Positions 1 through 13,151 of a stretch of 64,000 nt of DNA are shown here, piece by piece. The stretch lies in contig CM030714.1 of NCBI GenBank assembly GCA_017979445.1, positions 46,825,220 through 46,889,219 of the forward strand, in the 5' to 3' direction. Below the pieces are notes generated by a model, which worked only from the letters and a program-made list of their open reading frames with translations, was not told where the DNA came from and made no database searches. The stretch is from Akebia trifoliata (lineage: Eukaryota > Streptophyta > Magnoliopsida > Ranunculales > Lardizabalaceae). A program made the position numbers and the translations under genes. The stretch's first letter is position 1, and every line of letters begins with the position of its first letter.

Positions 1-1077
1 ATGTATGTTCTTGCTAATAAACTGAAATCTGAACTTTGAATAATATACAAGCCTCTTAGGATACCGAATTGACTTGCCTAAGTCATTTCTACTAATAAAT
101 CATTTAAATTAGGTTTATAAATATGTATTTTGTATCCAAATAATTATAATTTTGTTTATAAGAAAAGATGGATGAGAAGATGCCATTCACAATGTCACAT
201 TTAGATAATAAATATTTAAAAGGAGCCATTCAGGTGCCATTTATTTAGCTAACACATTATTTCCTACGTGGGTTAGAAGTTTCGGAATGAGTTGATTTTT
301 GGTAAGGGATCACTCTATGATTAAGAGATCATCCTAACCAAAAATTAACTTTTTCAAAATTTCTAACCCTATCCATATTTTGTAAATAGACATGGAGTTA
401 GAAGTTTTGTAAAAGTTGATTTTTGGTGAGGATGATCTCCTCATCGTATGAATCATCTTCACAAAAAATCAGCTCATTCTCAAACTTTTAACCCATGTTT
501 GAGTGGAAGGATGGAGTTTTCTACATGGCATTAGATAAGGTGGATAGTAAAGAATAGTTTTCCATTGAAATTAATATTTTTTTTAGAAAACTTGATGAAC
601 AATAATTGTTATATTTAGAAAATTCTTCGCATAGTGCATACAAATGTTGATTCAATAGAAGATTGAGCATTCAAGATAAGGAAAGTGTCTAATCAAGGAG
701 AAGAATTGTTAATTCTTATTCTCTAAAAGTGTTGAAAGGCATTCCTGTAAACATTTGAAGTTAAACCATTTTTATAATTCTTTTTCAATATTGTGACATC
801 AACAATATTAACTATATAATGCTCTTTTAGGCCATCCATCTCTTTGAACTAACCTAAAAAACTCTCTGCTCAAGATGCCACACTATTCTCTACTCTTCAA
901 AATTTGTTATTATTTAGTTCTACATTACAATATTGTTTACATAATTTTCGACTATATCAATTGACGTAAACCCTGGTCAATTAATTTTATATATATATAT
1001 ATATATATACAAGTGAAGGATGAAAACATTTTTAGAAGAAAAAAAAAAAAGCAGTGATGGGTTGTTCACCCAATTAT
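1..1077. other. 3' flank of GLR copy A, no gene
   Basis: I see no coding potential in this stretch. It holds a foldback repeat at about 228-535 (listed separately) and an AT microsatellite near 990-1009. From about 656 onward it matches the flank of copy B at about 12690 onward, which marks the left edge of the tandem duplication. Confidence 0.7.
228..535. repeat. foldback (MITE-like) repeat, family F1
   Basis: Two nested palindromes are visible. A left arm containing TTAGAAGTTTCGGAATGAG and TTTTTGGT is answered by inverted copies ending in ATCAGCTCATTC and TTTTAACCCATG. The same modules recur at about 12248-12690, 26522-26954 and 47993-48374, so this is a dispersed family. The outer ends of this copy are eroded and I see no clear target duplication. 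Confidence 0.55.
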
Positions 1078-4000
1078 CTAGTAGATAATCTGTATTATAT
1101 CCATGATTTGATCTCCACCAGGCTCACCTTGTGCCCCTAAGTCTAAGTCATGGGCTTGACTACCCATTTCAGCTGCAAACATGCATAGTTCATCTCTGTT
1201 AGGATCATGATCATCGTAAGCTGATATTTCATGCATTCGGCTATTAGAAGACCATCTTTGGAGAGCACGGCGAAGAACGAATATCAAGAGTGCAACTGTA
1301 GAAGTTCCTCCCGTTATTACAAAAAGCCCTCCAAAACTAGTTACACCCAGACTACCAGTATCATCCTCGGAATCAGAACTCGAACAATTGTAAGAGTTAA
1401 GCATTGCATTCTCTAACTCTAACAATTTTCCTCTTTCAGCTAATTCTAAAACCGCTTTAGAGAGGTCGGGAAGAATAGGTGATCTTGTCGGAAATACAAA
1501 TGCAAACCCACCAATTTTGTAGGTTTGTCCTTGAACTTCGAAGTCTTTGCAATATTTAGCTAGGAATACATTGACGTAAGGTATTTCCAAGAATACGGCT
1601 GTAATTTCTCCTTTTTTTAGAGCTTGAGAATAATGGTCGTAAGATGTGAATGTCCTGATGTTGTTGGGGTCGAAACCTAAGGCATCTTCCAAGTACTTGA
1701 CAACGAAGGATCCGGTGTCGCACCCAACTTTGGCATTGGATTTCTTTAAACTGTCAACTGTAATTACTTCGGATTGAATCCTTCTGATGGTGAGCATGGA
1801 AGTAAGGCTAGCTGTGTAGCTTTGTGTGATGACCAATGCAACAAATAGCCATACTACCATGGTCATCCTAGATAAATTGCTATGTTGTCTATCACCTATG
1901 TATATATAGTAAAACAAGTAGAACAAAGAATGAGTTTCTTCTCTTTCAATCAAGTACACGATCTAAGTGAAACACACAAAGAGATGCTTAAGTGAAAATT
2001 TGACTTAGGGTATACTTACCGATGTGCTAACCATCTGATCTAATGAAATCTTTCGATTGATCAAAAATTGTGTTGAAGGATGAATTAAGATCAGATGGTT
2101 AGAATAATTGAGATATTCTTAGTGATACCCTTGGGACATAGTACATCACAATCATAGAAAGAAAAGAGATTTATCAAACTGACCCAACTGTTGCTTTTTT
2201 ATTATAAAAACTCCCTTGGAGTTTCGACAACTCCAAAGGGAATAGCCTTACTCTATGAAGTTTGTACCCACCAAACCTCAATTTATAAAGTTTGTTACAC
2301 AGCAAACCTTGGAGTGTGGATCATGTCATAAAATTCAAATTTACGTGGTTAATTTGTAATTTAACATACTTGGAGTGGATTCTAACTGCATTTTGTGGCA
2401 TCCTAAAACATGACCTGATGTCATAGGGTTGCCAAGGACAAATTTCTAAGAACTTTGAAAAGAAATTAAAAAAAAAAGAAGTTAATTTTCACAGTTTAAT
2501 TTTAATTTTAATTTGGGAGTTCGGTAACCATCCATTGTCAACACCTAAGATCAAGCTCAAAAAAGTTATTTTATTTTTTCTTCTGAATCTGAGTTTTCCA
2601 TGAGACCTAGTAGGATGTCATTGGATTGCTAATTTGATCATGCATGTGGGCCCAAAGACCCTTAGTACGATTTGAAATCTTACCATGTTAGTCATGGAAG
2701 TATGATTCACAAAGTAAGGTTTGTTCAAGTAACAAAGTTGATAAAGTAAGGGAGTTTTTGTAATAAAATTGCAACAGATAGGTCTGACCATTAAATCTCT
2801 CTTCAATTAACTCTAACGAAATAAAATTTAAATTTTGTATTAAAAATAATACTTCCAATTTTAAGACTAGTTCAGTCCTTAGTAGGAAGAATCTCTCTTA
2901 CCATTTACTGAAAATAGTGTTGAGAAGGATAAAAAAATTAAGGACCCTATTTGGTTCCATGCAGAGCCTTTGAAATCTGGATTGCGCATTCTCTCGATCA
3001 ACAAGACGACGAATCCATTGTAAATGTTAATGCCTGCAGTTAAGCCCCACATCTCTTTCGTGAAGGGCTTCATGAACAGCCAAGCTTTTTCTGATCTTAT
3101 TGATTTCTTTAAGACCACCATCTGGAGGCCTGATTCCGACCAAGGCTGCGAGAATTCTGCATAATTGCAACGGTTGGCCACTATCGATATATCGCCAACT
3201 GCCGCATCTAGCGTCTTCTTTCACACCATTCATGCATAGAAGGATCGAAAATAAGTCTTAGTCTCTCTAGAATAAGAGCCTGAGGTACTGAAATATAGGG
3301 TTTGGCATGATTAGAAGAAATATTTAAGGGTAAATTACTATTTCGTAATCAATGCTTTTGACTAATTTACGACTCACTGTTCATTTTAATTATCAAAACA
3401 TGAATGGGTAACGTACTTGGAGGTTTTAAAGTGACTATTTTGCAGGTTTAAAGTGACAATTTAACCAGCTAAAAGAGAAATTGTCACTTTAAACCTGTGA
3501 AATAGTCACATTAAAACTGCCGAATTCATTGCCCATTCACGTTTTGGTAATAAAATGAACAGTGAGATGGAATCGCAAATTCATCAAAAGTTGATCACGT
3601 TTTCGTAAATATGTCGATATTTAAAGTGATTAATTAGCAATAATCCAAGCTGAATGGTTGTGAGTTTAAATACAATGATGCACTCTAGTAATTAGAGTCC
3701 ATTAATGATTTTGTATGTAATGTCGTGGAATGGAATTCTAGAAGAGTGCGGATAATTTGATAGACTTTTGGAGCATGCTTCTGACGAACATTGACATGGA
3801 AGCACATAACTTATTAAAAAAAAAAAAGAGAAAGTTTCTCTCTTTTACCCATTCTCTACCCACATATTTATTTTTTTAGATTTCAAATCTTACAAAGGAT
3901 CATTGGGCCCACATTGATTATCACATTGATAATCCAACAACACAGCCATCTAGGTTTCTTGAAAATATTCATATTCGAAAAAAATAATTAATTTATTTAT

Positions 4001-7000
4001 TTATTAAAAATAATTGTTTTTCGAGCTTTATCCAAAGTGTTTAAAATGGACAGCTACCAAACACCCAAATTTAAAAATAAAATTCAACGGTGAAAATAAC
4101 TGTTTTTTTTTAATTCATTTAATTTTATCCTCTAAAACCCCATTTCATCAGATCATAATTTTGAATGTCACAAGGTGATCAGATATGAAAGTTTCTCTTT
4201 TTCACTATGGGCGAGAGAGAGAAACTCTTTTTTTTTTGTTTTAATAAGTTATGTTCTTCCACATCAGGTTTGTATGTCAAAAGTACGTCAAATTATCATC
4301 ACTCATTCTAGAATGTTAGGAAATAGAGTGAAGAGAGGAATAAGAGGCATTTTGACTTGCTTGACATATTCTTCCTTTTTAATCGAATTTCTATATCTAA
4401 TTTTGGAGAATCTTCTTTGATGATTTGTATTCAAATGGGAGTCAATGGTTTTCCACGATAAAAATACGAAAAGAAACGGAGGGTTTCTTTATTGAATGCA
4501 TTCTATACTATTTTTGTTAATTTTCATTTGTCAGATTTCATGAAATATTTAAACTTATCAAAAGGGGACAAGGAAAAGTTAAGCTATAAAGTTCTCACCT
4601 TGAGATGAATCTGCTCCACCAAAGAATCATAGGTGCCTAATTCAACAGGATAGAACTCATGTGGTAAGGGATAGGGCATACGATCCAGTACTGCATTGAA
4701 GACGTCAATTGAAAAACCATCGACTAACAATTTGCCGCTAGGACGTTCATCTCTAACATTAACATACTGATTAAATGTAGGATTCTTAGGCACACCTATT
4801 TTCAATGGATTCTCAATTGTCGGAAGAACCCATCCTCTCCGAGTCAACCAAGGGCCTCCTGGCCAGAACACTTGACCTAGGATTCCCATTGAGGTGTTAT
4901 GGCTCACCCCTTTGTCGACACTTAAAGAGAACCCCGATACCTCAGTCCAGAAACCCAATTCTCTATAACTCTTTCCAACCACATTGACGATACGAAAAAT
5001 GCGGGCAGGAGCCAATTCACCGTCTAAAAAACGGAGATCACCCGTTAATCCCTCGAAACTAGTTTGTAAAATTTCATCTCTCAATTTTTTTCCATGAATT
5101 GAAGCCACAAGATTCATTTGGTCTTTTTGGGTATTGTTCCTATTTTTTCTTCCCTCCATTGCAAGAGCCACAGCCCATAAAGCATCATAGGCCTGCAACC
5201 CGAAAATTCCAGGCTTCGAATCCATTTCTTCGGGATGCTCCAAACGAAATTTATGTTGAAATCTTGTGTAGAAATCCTTAAATCTTGACCCAGTTCGAGG
5301 GATGTAACTCTTGACACCCAAGATGCCTTGCATTGAGGAGATGACTGAGACATTAACATGATCAAGAAGACTTGTAATGGCATCAGTAGTGATCCATACA
5401 TAGTCCTTCTCAATCATTCCCATTTTCTTCGCCTCCATAAACAGATGGGTAGCCAATTCTAAAGAAGTATGAACAATGTAAACCCTACATTGCCTGCTTT
5501 TAAGCTTCTCCAACTCTTTTGATAAAGAAGAAGGCAATGGAGGGAGAGGTAACATGTAATCTACTTCACATCTTACCTCTCGAAGGGCCTCAACTAGAAG
5601 CAGGCCAATATTAGAAGCAATGGAGTTGACATCTTCATATATGAAATTCACTCGTCGCCATTCCCAAGTCCCTATTATAGCAGCTATAGCTCTCAATTGT
5701 GTTTGATGGTTTTGAGTGGTTTGAATCAAGAAAGGCCACTTCGTGGTGGCCCATGGTGGGGCTATGTCGGTGAAGGAAAGAATAGGAACTTGAGCTTTGT
5801 TACTGATATCAGCAATTAAGGCTGCTTCATCCCATGCCCGTAAGCCTAAGATTGCTCGCACTTGTTGCTCATTGATAAGGTCCATCGCTGCGTTTATAAT
5901 TTCCATCTTTAATTAGTACCTTAAGCTCTTCTCTTATTATTATATTTTACAATACAATGCAACTAAACCTGGAAAAACCAGCTTTATTAAGCTCTTATAT
6001 ATTTATCTAAATAAATCTTATATCTGTTCTCCTCTCCCCAAATTATATCTAAGATCATGTCCAACATGGGTAATCTAGTTCATGCTATCTTCTATATTTT
6101 TACATAAACCTTATTTTTTTCATATACCTTTAAAGTACAATCATATTTTGATCTTCAGGGCAAAAGGCAAGGATCATATCGTAATTATGCCAGATTGTAT
6201 ATTCAATTATTTTTTTCATCATTGACTTATAATGCAAGCATGGACATTTTAACATAGAAGACTGGCAATCACGAAGCAAGCTGATTATTTTATTATTATT
6301 ATTATTATTTGCATAATTAAGTTGTGATGGAATAATATCATGTGTCACTAGATCCAAAATAATTTGTCATATGTTCATGTAAAAGGAAAGAATCGCAGCA
6401 AACTGATTCGAAATTCACTCGCTTGATGGGAAAAGGAGTTAAAACTTAAAAGTTCCCTCTCAACTCTTGGTTTAAAGGATTAAAGGGACATTAGTTTTAC
6501 TTGCATGGATGAAGTTTAAAGATTCAAGGAGGTTATTGAAACTGTTTTATATCAAGGGACTTGTCAAAAATGTTTCTAATCAATCAGGGAAGTAAAGTAA
6601 AAACTTTCCTTTTTCAAAATTTCATTGTATCAATGCTGATAAATTTGGGGTCCAACTCAAATCCAAATAAGGAGAGAGACAAGCCAATTAGTGTCCGATG
6701 TGGGACTAAACTCAACACACCCTACACGTGTGGGTCAAATTGGGCCAAAGCACGTGGAGATATGAACTAGGTGACGTGAAAGAGAGAAAGGTTAATACCA
6801 CGATAGATTGAGGGTCCAGCTGAAATCAATTGGCAATGGTGGAGAGGACCGGGAGGTGAGAGAGAGAGAGCAATGAGTGTCTCATGTGAGACTAAACTAA
6901 CAAATTCTGAAAATTAAAAGAGAATAAATTCTAACCAGCAAAAGCAGCTTGGAGGGGTTCCCCCTTAGAGTCTCTAATGTGAAGAACTGGTCTGTCACTA

Positions 7001-7197
7001 TTGGACTTGTAGAAATCTTCCATGGCCATCTTCAACGCAACCTCCTCTACTTTGCCCACCCAGGAACTATTATCTACAATGGCACCTATACTCACCCTTT
7101 TCCCCATATCACCATCACCCATAGCTTCCGATGATGAAAGTAACAAAAGGTAGACGGAGTAAGGGAAGAAGAAAAAGAAGAGATGAAGAGATGGCAT
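1078..7197 (-). CDS. glutamate receptor-like channel, clade II type, copy A
   Basis: Predicted plasma-membrane ligand-gated cation channel of the plant iGluR family. Four exons by splice consensus: 7197-6936, 5887-4599, 3214-2902 and 1895-1078, giving 893 aa, within the usual 850-950. Residues 1-25 form a hydrophobic signal peptide. Residues about 35-440 are the periplasmic-binding-like amino-terminal domain. S1 of the ligand domain begins near residue 450 (KIGVPKN) and includes the expected ligand Arg532 in IVANR. M1 and the pore loop lie in exon 3. M3 carries SYTASLTS (647-654), matching the SYTANLAA motif. M4 is about 808-829. Exon 3 could instead start at 3217, adding one Lys. No frameshift or internal stop is seen. 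The exact GLR subclade is inferred. Confidence 0.9.
2006..2133. repeat. small hairpin repeat in GLR copy A intron 3
   Basis: Inverted arms contain CTAACCATCTGATCT and its answering AGATCAGATGGTTAG, with outer ends GGGTAT and ATACCC. The same hairpin is present in copy B at about 14070-14200, so it predates the duplication. Confidence 0.5.
3332..3648. repeat. MITE-like foldback in GLR copy A intron 2
   Basis: Long imperfect inverted arms: ACTGTTCATTTTAATTATC and TTTTAAAGTGAC on the left are answered on the right by inverted copies. A central inverted pair contains TTTAAAGTGACA and TGTCACTTTAAA. The element is also found in copy B at about 15394-15710. Confidence 0.6.
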
Positions 7198-7254
7198 TTG
7201 GTTCTCTTGTCCAAAACTGAGAAGTGAGAAGTGTTTGATGATTTTTCTTAATTT

Positions 7255-7267
7255 GCTTATATAATAA
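7255..7267 (-). promoter_or_regulatory. TATA box of GLR copy A
   Basis: Read on the minus strand this is TTATTATATAAGC, about 60 bp upstream of the ATG at 7197. The equivalent site is conserved before copy B. It is a plausible core promoter, but the distance leaves room for only a very short 5' leader. Confidence 0.5.
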
Positions 7268-9867
7268 ATTATTGTATGATAGCTTACTATGTTAAATCGA
7301 GTAAACAGACAAAAGTCATTGTCCCACCAAGGTAGTCTACAGAGTCAAAAATCATTAATTTTTTTTTTCTTGAACTGTTCAAAGATGAAACGTTGGTTAC
7401 TTCACTGGGTGGACGCCACGTGTAAGGTACATATCATCATGACTTATCAAATCCCTTAATTTGCTCGAAGGTCTTAAGTTCAAACAAACCTCTTGAACCC
7501 CTTCTTATGCTAACCACACACCCAACAAGCAAAAATAATAAAAAAAAAAATTTTAAAATCGATGAATATATTTGCATGCGATTCTTTTGTGTTAATGGCC
7601 AATGAGACAATGCGATTCTTTTGGGGGGAGAACGTATATATGGAATCAGTTTTCCTTTTAAAATCAAAGGTGTTGCCCTGGTTCTCAAGCTTTGGCACAA
7701 GTTTAATTATTGGTCAGCGAATGCTTTAGTATCCAATGAAGTTGGACTTTATAATCCTCCCTTTTAGTACTCTAGGAAAAATTTGAATTTGAGTCCATTC
7801 CAGATCCGATGTTGATGAAGAGTGTTGAGTAGCAAATGCCACTATATTTTAGTGTTACTAGCTATGAATATTTATCCCACTTCTAATAAAAAAGGAAATT
7901 ATCAAATAAAATACAGGAATTGGTTCCTATTTCAGTGCATTATTCATTTTAATTCCGAAAATGATAAATTACAATTTTGAAATTAACTTAATTGGAGCGA
8001 AAATTATTTTAAATTGTCAAAATACCCTCTTCGTTTTTTTTTTTTTTTTTTTTTATCGGTAAAATTGGTAAGCTTATAAGAGTTAATTCATTGATCCACT
8101 CCAAAAGTTTGTCCCTGTGTTATTCCTATGAGGTAGATTAAACCAAATTTTGAGGTGGATCAAATTGAATATTGATGGATAGAGAAGGATGCAACTCTGC
8201 AAACGCTTTAGTTGGAAGAAGAGTAAAAAAGACCTAGGTGGCACATTCTACAATATTCCCTTAATTTTTATTATTAAACATATAACATTTTTAGATAAAT
8301 TTTTTCATAATTTAATTTCAATTTTTCTATTTGGTACAAATTTTAATTTCGAAAATTGTTATTTAATTACCATTTTTGAAATTCAAATGATCGCACACTA
8401 TAATGAAAATTTTACAATTTTCAACGAATATTTTGATAAATCAGCCTAATAAAAATCAGTCGAACCTGTGATTTATATTGATTGGCTAAATATTCTCTTT
8501 ACCATATGTTTTTTGAACAGGTTTAGGGATCGGTTTTTAAAATAATAAGTCCTCAAATCCAATGACTTAAATTAACCACTAGGCGAGATTGTCAATCACA
8601 TGTTGGACTAATTAAACATTTATTTCTCAATGGGACAAAGTATTGTGCCATCTTCCTCATTTACATTTCTTCTTAAATCGAACCTCATTTCACACTTTTT
8701 GATGTGAATAAATAAAATATCAGTTTTAACATTTTCTAAGAAAGTTCTGCTACATCGAACCTAGATTTGTTGAATTATGGAAAACGAAAGAAATGTCAAA
8801 TATTGGACGAATCTTTTGTGTTTGACTGGTACAAACATCTTAAGATCAGATAAGGAAAAGAGTATATATATATAATTTTATTTTATTAAGTTATTATGTC
8901 AAGTTGATTGATGAAATTGACTTACCTTTCTTATAATAATAGAATATTAGACTTGGTTGAAGTTAAAATTAGATTAATGTAATTAATTTAATAATGATCT
9001 AAATAAAGAAGTGATCAAAGAATAATATTTTCCTTTCCATGGTGGGTATAGCAGTTATTTTCACTAGCTTGGCATGAGTAACGGTTGCCTACCATCATCT
9101 TACTCTCTATAATCTCTGTAATCTAGGACTGATCAACAATAATAAATAAATAAATAAACAACAACAAATTAAGAAAACTTGGCACCGAACTTGTCAAACT
9201 AATTGAGAGATGCATTGTACGATAACTATGTTCTGTTTTTGATAGATAATAAGAAATACGATAACTATGTTTGGAACAACATGAATGTGAATATTAGTTG
9301 TTGGGTGATATTTTTGCGATTCCATCAAAGCAAATTTCTATTATGAAAATTCTAGAGTGAAAGCCATAGTCCTAAACTAAGGAAAAGCTATGAAATTCTC
9401 CACAATTTGAATTAATTTGCATCATGGAAACCTAACCCCTACTAATATACATTTTTTCATATGGTGGCAGTCATTGGAGCAATTTTTCGAAGAGATTGGG
9501 ACTAAGATTCTTTAAGTATTTTTCCCTTACTATTATTATGAGAGAAGGCAGAGTATTGAATGGTCACAAATTCCCCTCACTTTATTTTATATTTAAATTT
9601 AATATAATTAAGTCATTTCTGTCAAAAATCAAGAAAATTGCAAGCACAAGTTGCTTAGTCTTCAAAATTATAAAATATCATTTTTACTATATAATCTTCA
9701 AAAATCATTTAATTAATATTTTAAATTATATAAATAATACTTATTGATAATTGTGCATTTGCACATGCCATCTTCTAGTGTGAATAACTCCATCACTACA
9801 TGGACTAGAATTTTCCTTGTCAACAAAACATCGCAAATGGTCAAATAAAATGGTTTGGTGGATCCAT
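7268..9867. other. intergenic DNA upstream of GLR copy A
   Basis: No coding ORF or family motif is recognisable. It is AT-rich with poly-T tracts (about 8034-8054). Around 8700-9130 is a block (containing AGAAAGTTCTGCTACA) that recurs diverged at about 10340-10880 and, in unit B, at about 21890-22440 and 24500-25010. Most of the stretch aligns with unit B. Confidence 0.6.
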
Positions 9868-10060
9868 TCGAGTAAAAATAATGCGAAAGTGACCTCAAGA
9901 TTATACCTCACATCGCACCTTCTTGACGATGGAAATTTCTAAGAACAATAAATGCTTTTCATCAAGATACGAGTGAAATAGCATCTATGATTCCAACGCA
10001 CTTTCGCATGAGGAACATGCGATGTGAGGTAGAATCTTGAGGTTACTCTAGCATGACTTT
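9868..10060. repeat. MITE-like hairpin
   Basis: The left arm has GACCTCAAGATTATACCTCA with CATCGCA. The right arm carries the inverse, GCGATGTGAGGTAGAATCTT then GAGGTTACTCTAGCAT. In unit B only the right arm remains (about 24151-24200), so copy B has a deletion here. Confidence 0.6.
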
Positions 10061-10094
10061 TTGAGTAATTAACGTTTTAATCAACAGAGATTTG

Positions 10095-10322
10095 AGAAAT
10101 GGAACAGAGATTTGTTGTTTTGAATTGTGTGTCCCAAGTTGATGAACCAATGGCAGGCTACCACCATGTGTATTTAAAAAATTAGGAGTGATTGGTTAGG
10201 AAAGAGAAAATTTCACAGCCGTTAAAATGCATGGATTTTAATTTTTTCAATACACGTGGAGGCCTGCCATTGGATCATCAGCTTAGCGCATAAAATTCAA
10301 AACAGCCGATCTTTGTTCCTAG
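10095..10322. repeat. MITE-like foldback, about 225 bp
   Basis: The terminal arms are GGAACAGAGATTTG...GATGAACCAATGGCAGGC on the left and the inverse GGCCTGCCATTGGATCATCA...TTTGTTCC on the right, around a short AT-rich centre. The homologous element in unit B is at 24264-24483. It has no coding content. Confidence 0.65.
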
Positions 10323-10999
10323 AAATGTCTCCATAAAGGTCAGTTTGAACATTTTCTAAGAAAGTTCTGCTACAACGAAACTCGATTGGTTGACTCGTGA
10401 AAAATAATAGAAATGTCAAATATTATTCCAAATCACGCGCATGTAAAAAGTCAAGTTGTTCTAATCTAGATTTTTATATAATATTATATAAAAAATTAGT
10501 AACAATGGTGACACTTGACCATTATTTTTCGGGAACCTTTGTACGGGTGGGACCCATTTTCAATAATCTTGAGTAGGGTTTTTATTTGAGTTGATTTGAT
10601 TAAGTTATTATTTCAAATTATTGAAATTAACTTAACTTTCTTATATGAATTTAAAATTAGAAATAATTGAAATTTATATATTTGATGAATATAAAATTAG
10701 ATTATTCTAGTTAATTTAATATTCATCTACATAAGAAGTGATTAAAGTATAGTTTATCTTTCTAAGATGGGGAGAGCTGTTATAACCGTTGTCTACCAAC
10801 ATCTATTCACTATAATCTAAGATTCAACAATAACAAATAAATATACAAATAACTATTAACATCTTTTCCAATCTACAAATTATGAAACTCGAGAAAATCC
10901 AGAACTTCAGAAGGCAAAGCAACTAACCGATATTTATGGCATTGTGATAATGTCGATTGGGATACACCAAATCATATTATCTTGAGAATTAAGATAAAA

Positions 11000-11800
11000 A
11001 ATAAGATTATGATATTTCTAATTAGATTAGGTTTGATAATTAATTTTAGTTCGTTTATATTTATTGGAGTATTGTTCTCAATTATTTTCTATATAAATCT
11101 TATTAGGATAACATGATCATAACTAAGACAATAAATCTAATTCATTCTTCTTCATGATATCAAAGTCAATCATCTAGCAACTTATGTTCTACTAATAATC
11201 CAATCCTGCAACCCCGTTCTACCATCATTGGTAGATTACCACCCATTTTTTTTGCATACATTTATCGTGTCTATACCAAGTCACCATTATTTACCACATA
11301 CAAGAGATCGTCCTTGAGGAAACAACACTTCTGATGTTGTTGATCAATTGTCATCCTATAGGCATCGCCACATTCAATATGAGCCACTCACTTTTAGCCA
11401 GAAACTCATCCATCCCTGTTGCATTCCATCCTATTTATCATCACTGTTGTCGTTCATCTCCATTGCCATCAATGGATGCTATATCTTTACCAAATCATTG
11501 TTGCCAAATTATCGTATTTGACAACATCAATTGCTTCATTTCCGCTGATAAATTTCATGTCACATTAACTAGAACCCCCTATAGCTCTAGTAAGGTATCT
11601 CACAGTCTACCTTTAATTTGCACAATTACCTCACAAACAACCCTTTGTTCTAATTTCATGAAGAAAGCTTCAAGATTTTGGGCTCCATTCCAGTATCCAA
11701 ACTTCAGTTTGCGAATTTACTAGACATAAGTTCTTGAAGCCCAATGATCATGACTTAGTCCATGGTCCCTTAAAACCCACAAAGCTTATGTTGTATCCTT
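11000..11800 (+). mobile_element. Copia-like LTR end and leader remnant, unit A
   Basis: The sequence ATTCATTCTTCTTCA followed by TGATATCAAAGTC at about 11140-11168 resembles a Copia LTR 3' end followed by an initiator-Met tRNA primer-binding site (consensus TGGTATCAGAGC). In unit B the site is better preserved (TGGTATCAAAGTC). The downstream 600 bp is shared with unit B but has no recognisable gag, protease or RT motif, and the ORF over 11334-11723 resembles nothing I know. It may be a non-autonomous remnant. Confidence 0.4.
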
Positions 11801-12247
11801 GTGTACGAAGAATAACAAAAAAGAGACTATTATTTTCAACCTATAATTGGTTTAGACCAATCATATGGCCCAAAGAACTTTTGAATCATCCATGATCAGG
11901 CTAGCTTTTCAAAAAGCCTTTGGATATTTCGTGATCGAGCTCTCTTTCAAATAACATTTGAATCAATTGTTATCAAGCACATCGTTTTTAAGTTTTTAAA
12001 CATTTACAGATCAAGAACATATTTAACCCTTTTTGGATTAAAATCCATTTCACGGACTCAACATGAAGGCGCTAACCTCTTTTTTTTTTTCTTCTCAAAA
12101 TACAACTTGCGCTAAGCGCTTCATTGTCATAAAATAAATGATTTGATTCCCATTATACCTCTCAACAATTTTACATTTTAAGCGATATATCCCAACCCAA
12201 CCCTCCTTCTACACTCCGCTCATTGGGTAATTATAAAATCACCCCAC
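11801..12247. other. intergenic DNA, no gene seen
   Basis: Shared with unit B (about 26040-26520). It contains a poly-T tract near 12081-12090 and no recognisable coding sequence. Confidence 0.6.
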
Positions 12248-12690
12248 GAATTAATAAGAGCATGCATCTCATACCATAGTTGATTTTATTTTGTTTTTGG
12301 TCTTATATGGGTTAAAATTTAGGAATGAACTAATTTTTAGTGAGGATTATCTTTACGGAGAAGATATCATCCTCTTCAAAAATCATATTCACTCACCAAA
12401 AATCAGTTCATTCCAAAACTTTTATCATAAGGAAATCATCTTCACAAAAAATCAGTCCATTCCAAAACTTCTAATCCCATCAAAACAAGTTCAAGAATGA
12501 TAAATTATCCATTTTTTTGTAAACCACTTTTGATGGGGTTAGAAGTTTCGGAATGGGTAGAGTTTTGGTGAGGATAATCTCTTCGTCATATAGAACATCC
12601 TCGCCAAAAATGAACTCAATTCAAAACTTTTAGCCCATATAATTAAGACAATAATTTGACTATGGTGTGAGTTGCCTTTATTGATTCAAT
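12248..12690. repeat. foldback repeat, family F1, at the duplication junction
   Basis: Outer inverted ends: GAATTAATAAGAGC...CTCATACCATAG on the left and CTATGGTGTGAGTTGCC...TTGATTC on the right. Inside are the F1 modules (GTTAGAAGTTTCGGAATGGG, GTGAGGATAATCTC and inverses). Immediately right of it the sequence switches to the equivalent of position about 656, so this element ends exactly at the A/B duplication junction. Confidence 0.65.
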
Positions 12691-13029
12691 GGAAGATTGA
12701 GCATTCAAGATAAGGAAAGTGTCGAATCAAGAGAGAAGAATTGTTAATTCTTATTCTGTAAAAGTGTTGGAAGTCATTCCTGTAAACATTTGAAGTTAAA
12801 CCATTTTTATAATTCTTTTTCAATATTGTGACATAAACAATATATATTAAATACATAATGCTCTTTTAGGCCATCCATCTTTTTGAACTAACCTAAAAAA
12901 CTCTCTGCTCAAGAAGCCACACTACTCTGTATTCTTCAAAATTTGTTATTACTTAGTTCAACCTTACAATAAAACATGTATTGTTTACATAATTTTCTAC
13001 TATATTAATTGACGTAAACCATGGTCAAT

Positions 13030-13092
13030 TAATTATCAGTACTACTATATATGCATACATACACACACATATATATATATATATATATACAA
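13030..13092. repeat. TA/CA microsatellite
   Basis: A mixed (CA)n then (TA)n run lies about 60 bp past the 3' end of GLR copy B. The equivalent near 990-1009 in copy A is shorter and pure AT, showing post-duplication length change. Confidence 0.8.
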
Positions 13093-13151
13093 GTGAAGGA
13101 TGAAGAACATTTTTAAAAGAAAAAATAAAGAAAAAAGCAGTTATGGATTGT

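Larger units (their letters stand above)
656..12690. repeat. tandem segmental duplication, unit A
   Basis: The sequence from about 656 (AAGATTGAGCATTCAAGATA) to about 12690 is repeated from about 12690 to 26954. Similarity covers GLR exons, introns, the TATA region, intergenic MITEs and retroelement leader remnants, with only scattered substitutions and indels. In the GLR exon 3 region the copies are offset by about 12063 bp. The high similarity of introns and intergenic DNA implies a recent event. Confidence 0.9.

Noticed and set aside
1231..1416. Plus-strand 61-aa frame over the GLR last exon
   Set aside because: It is the antisense shadow of the GLR coding exon, which explains its lack of stops.
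3027..3233. 68-aa minus frame over GLR exon 3
   Set aside because: It is a shifted frame of the real exon. The true frame gives LDAAVGDISIVANR, matching the ligand-binding domain.
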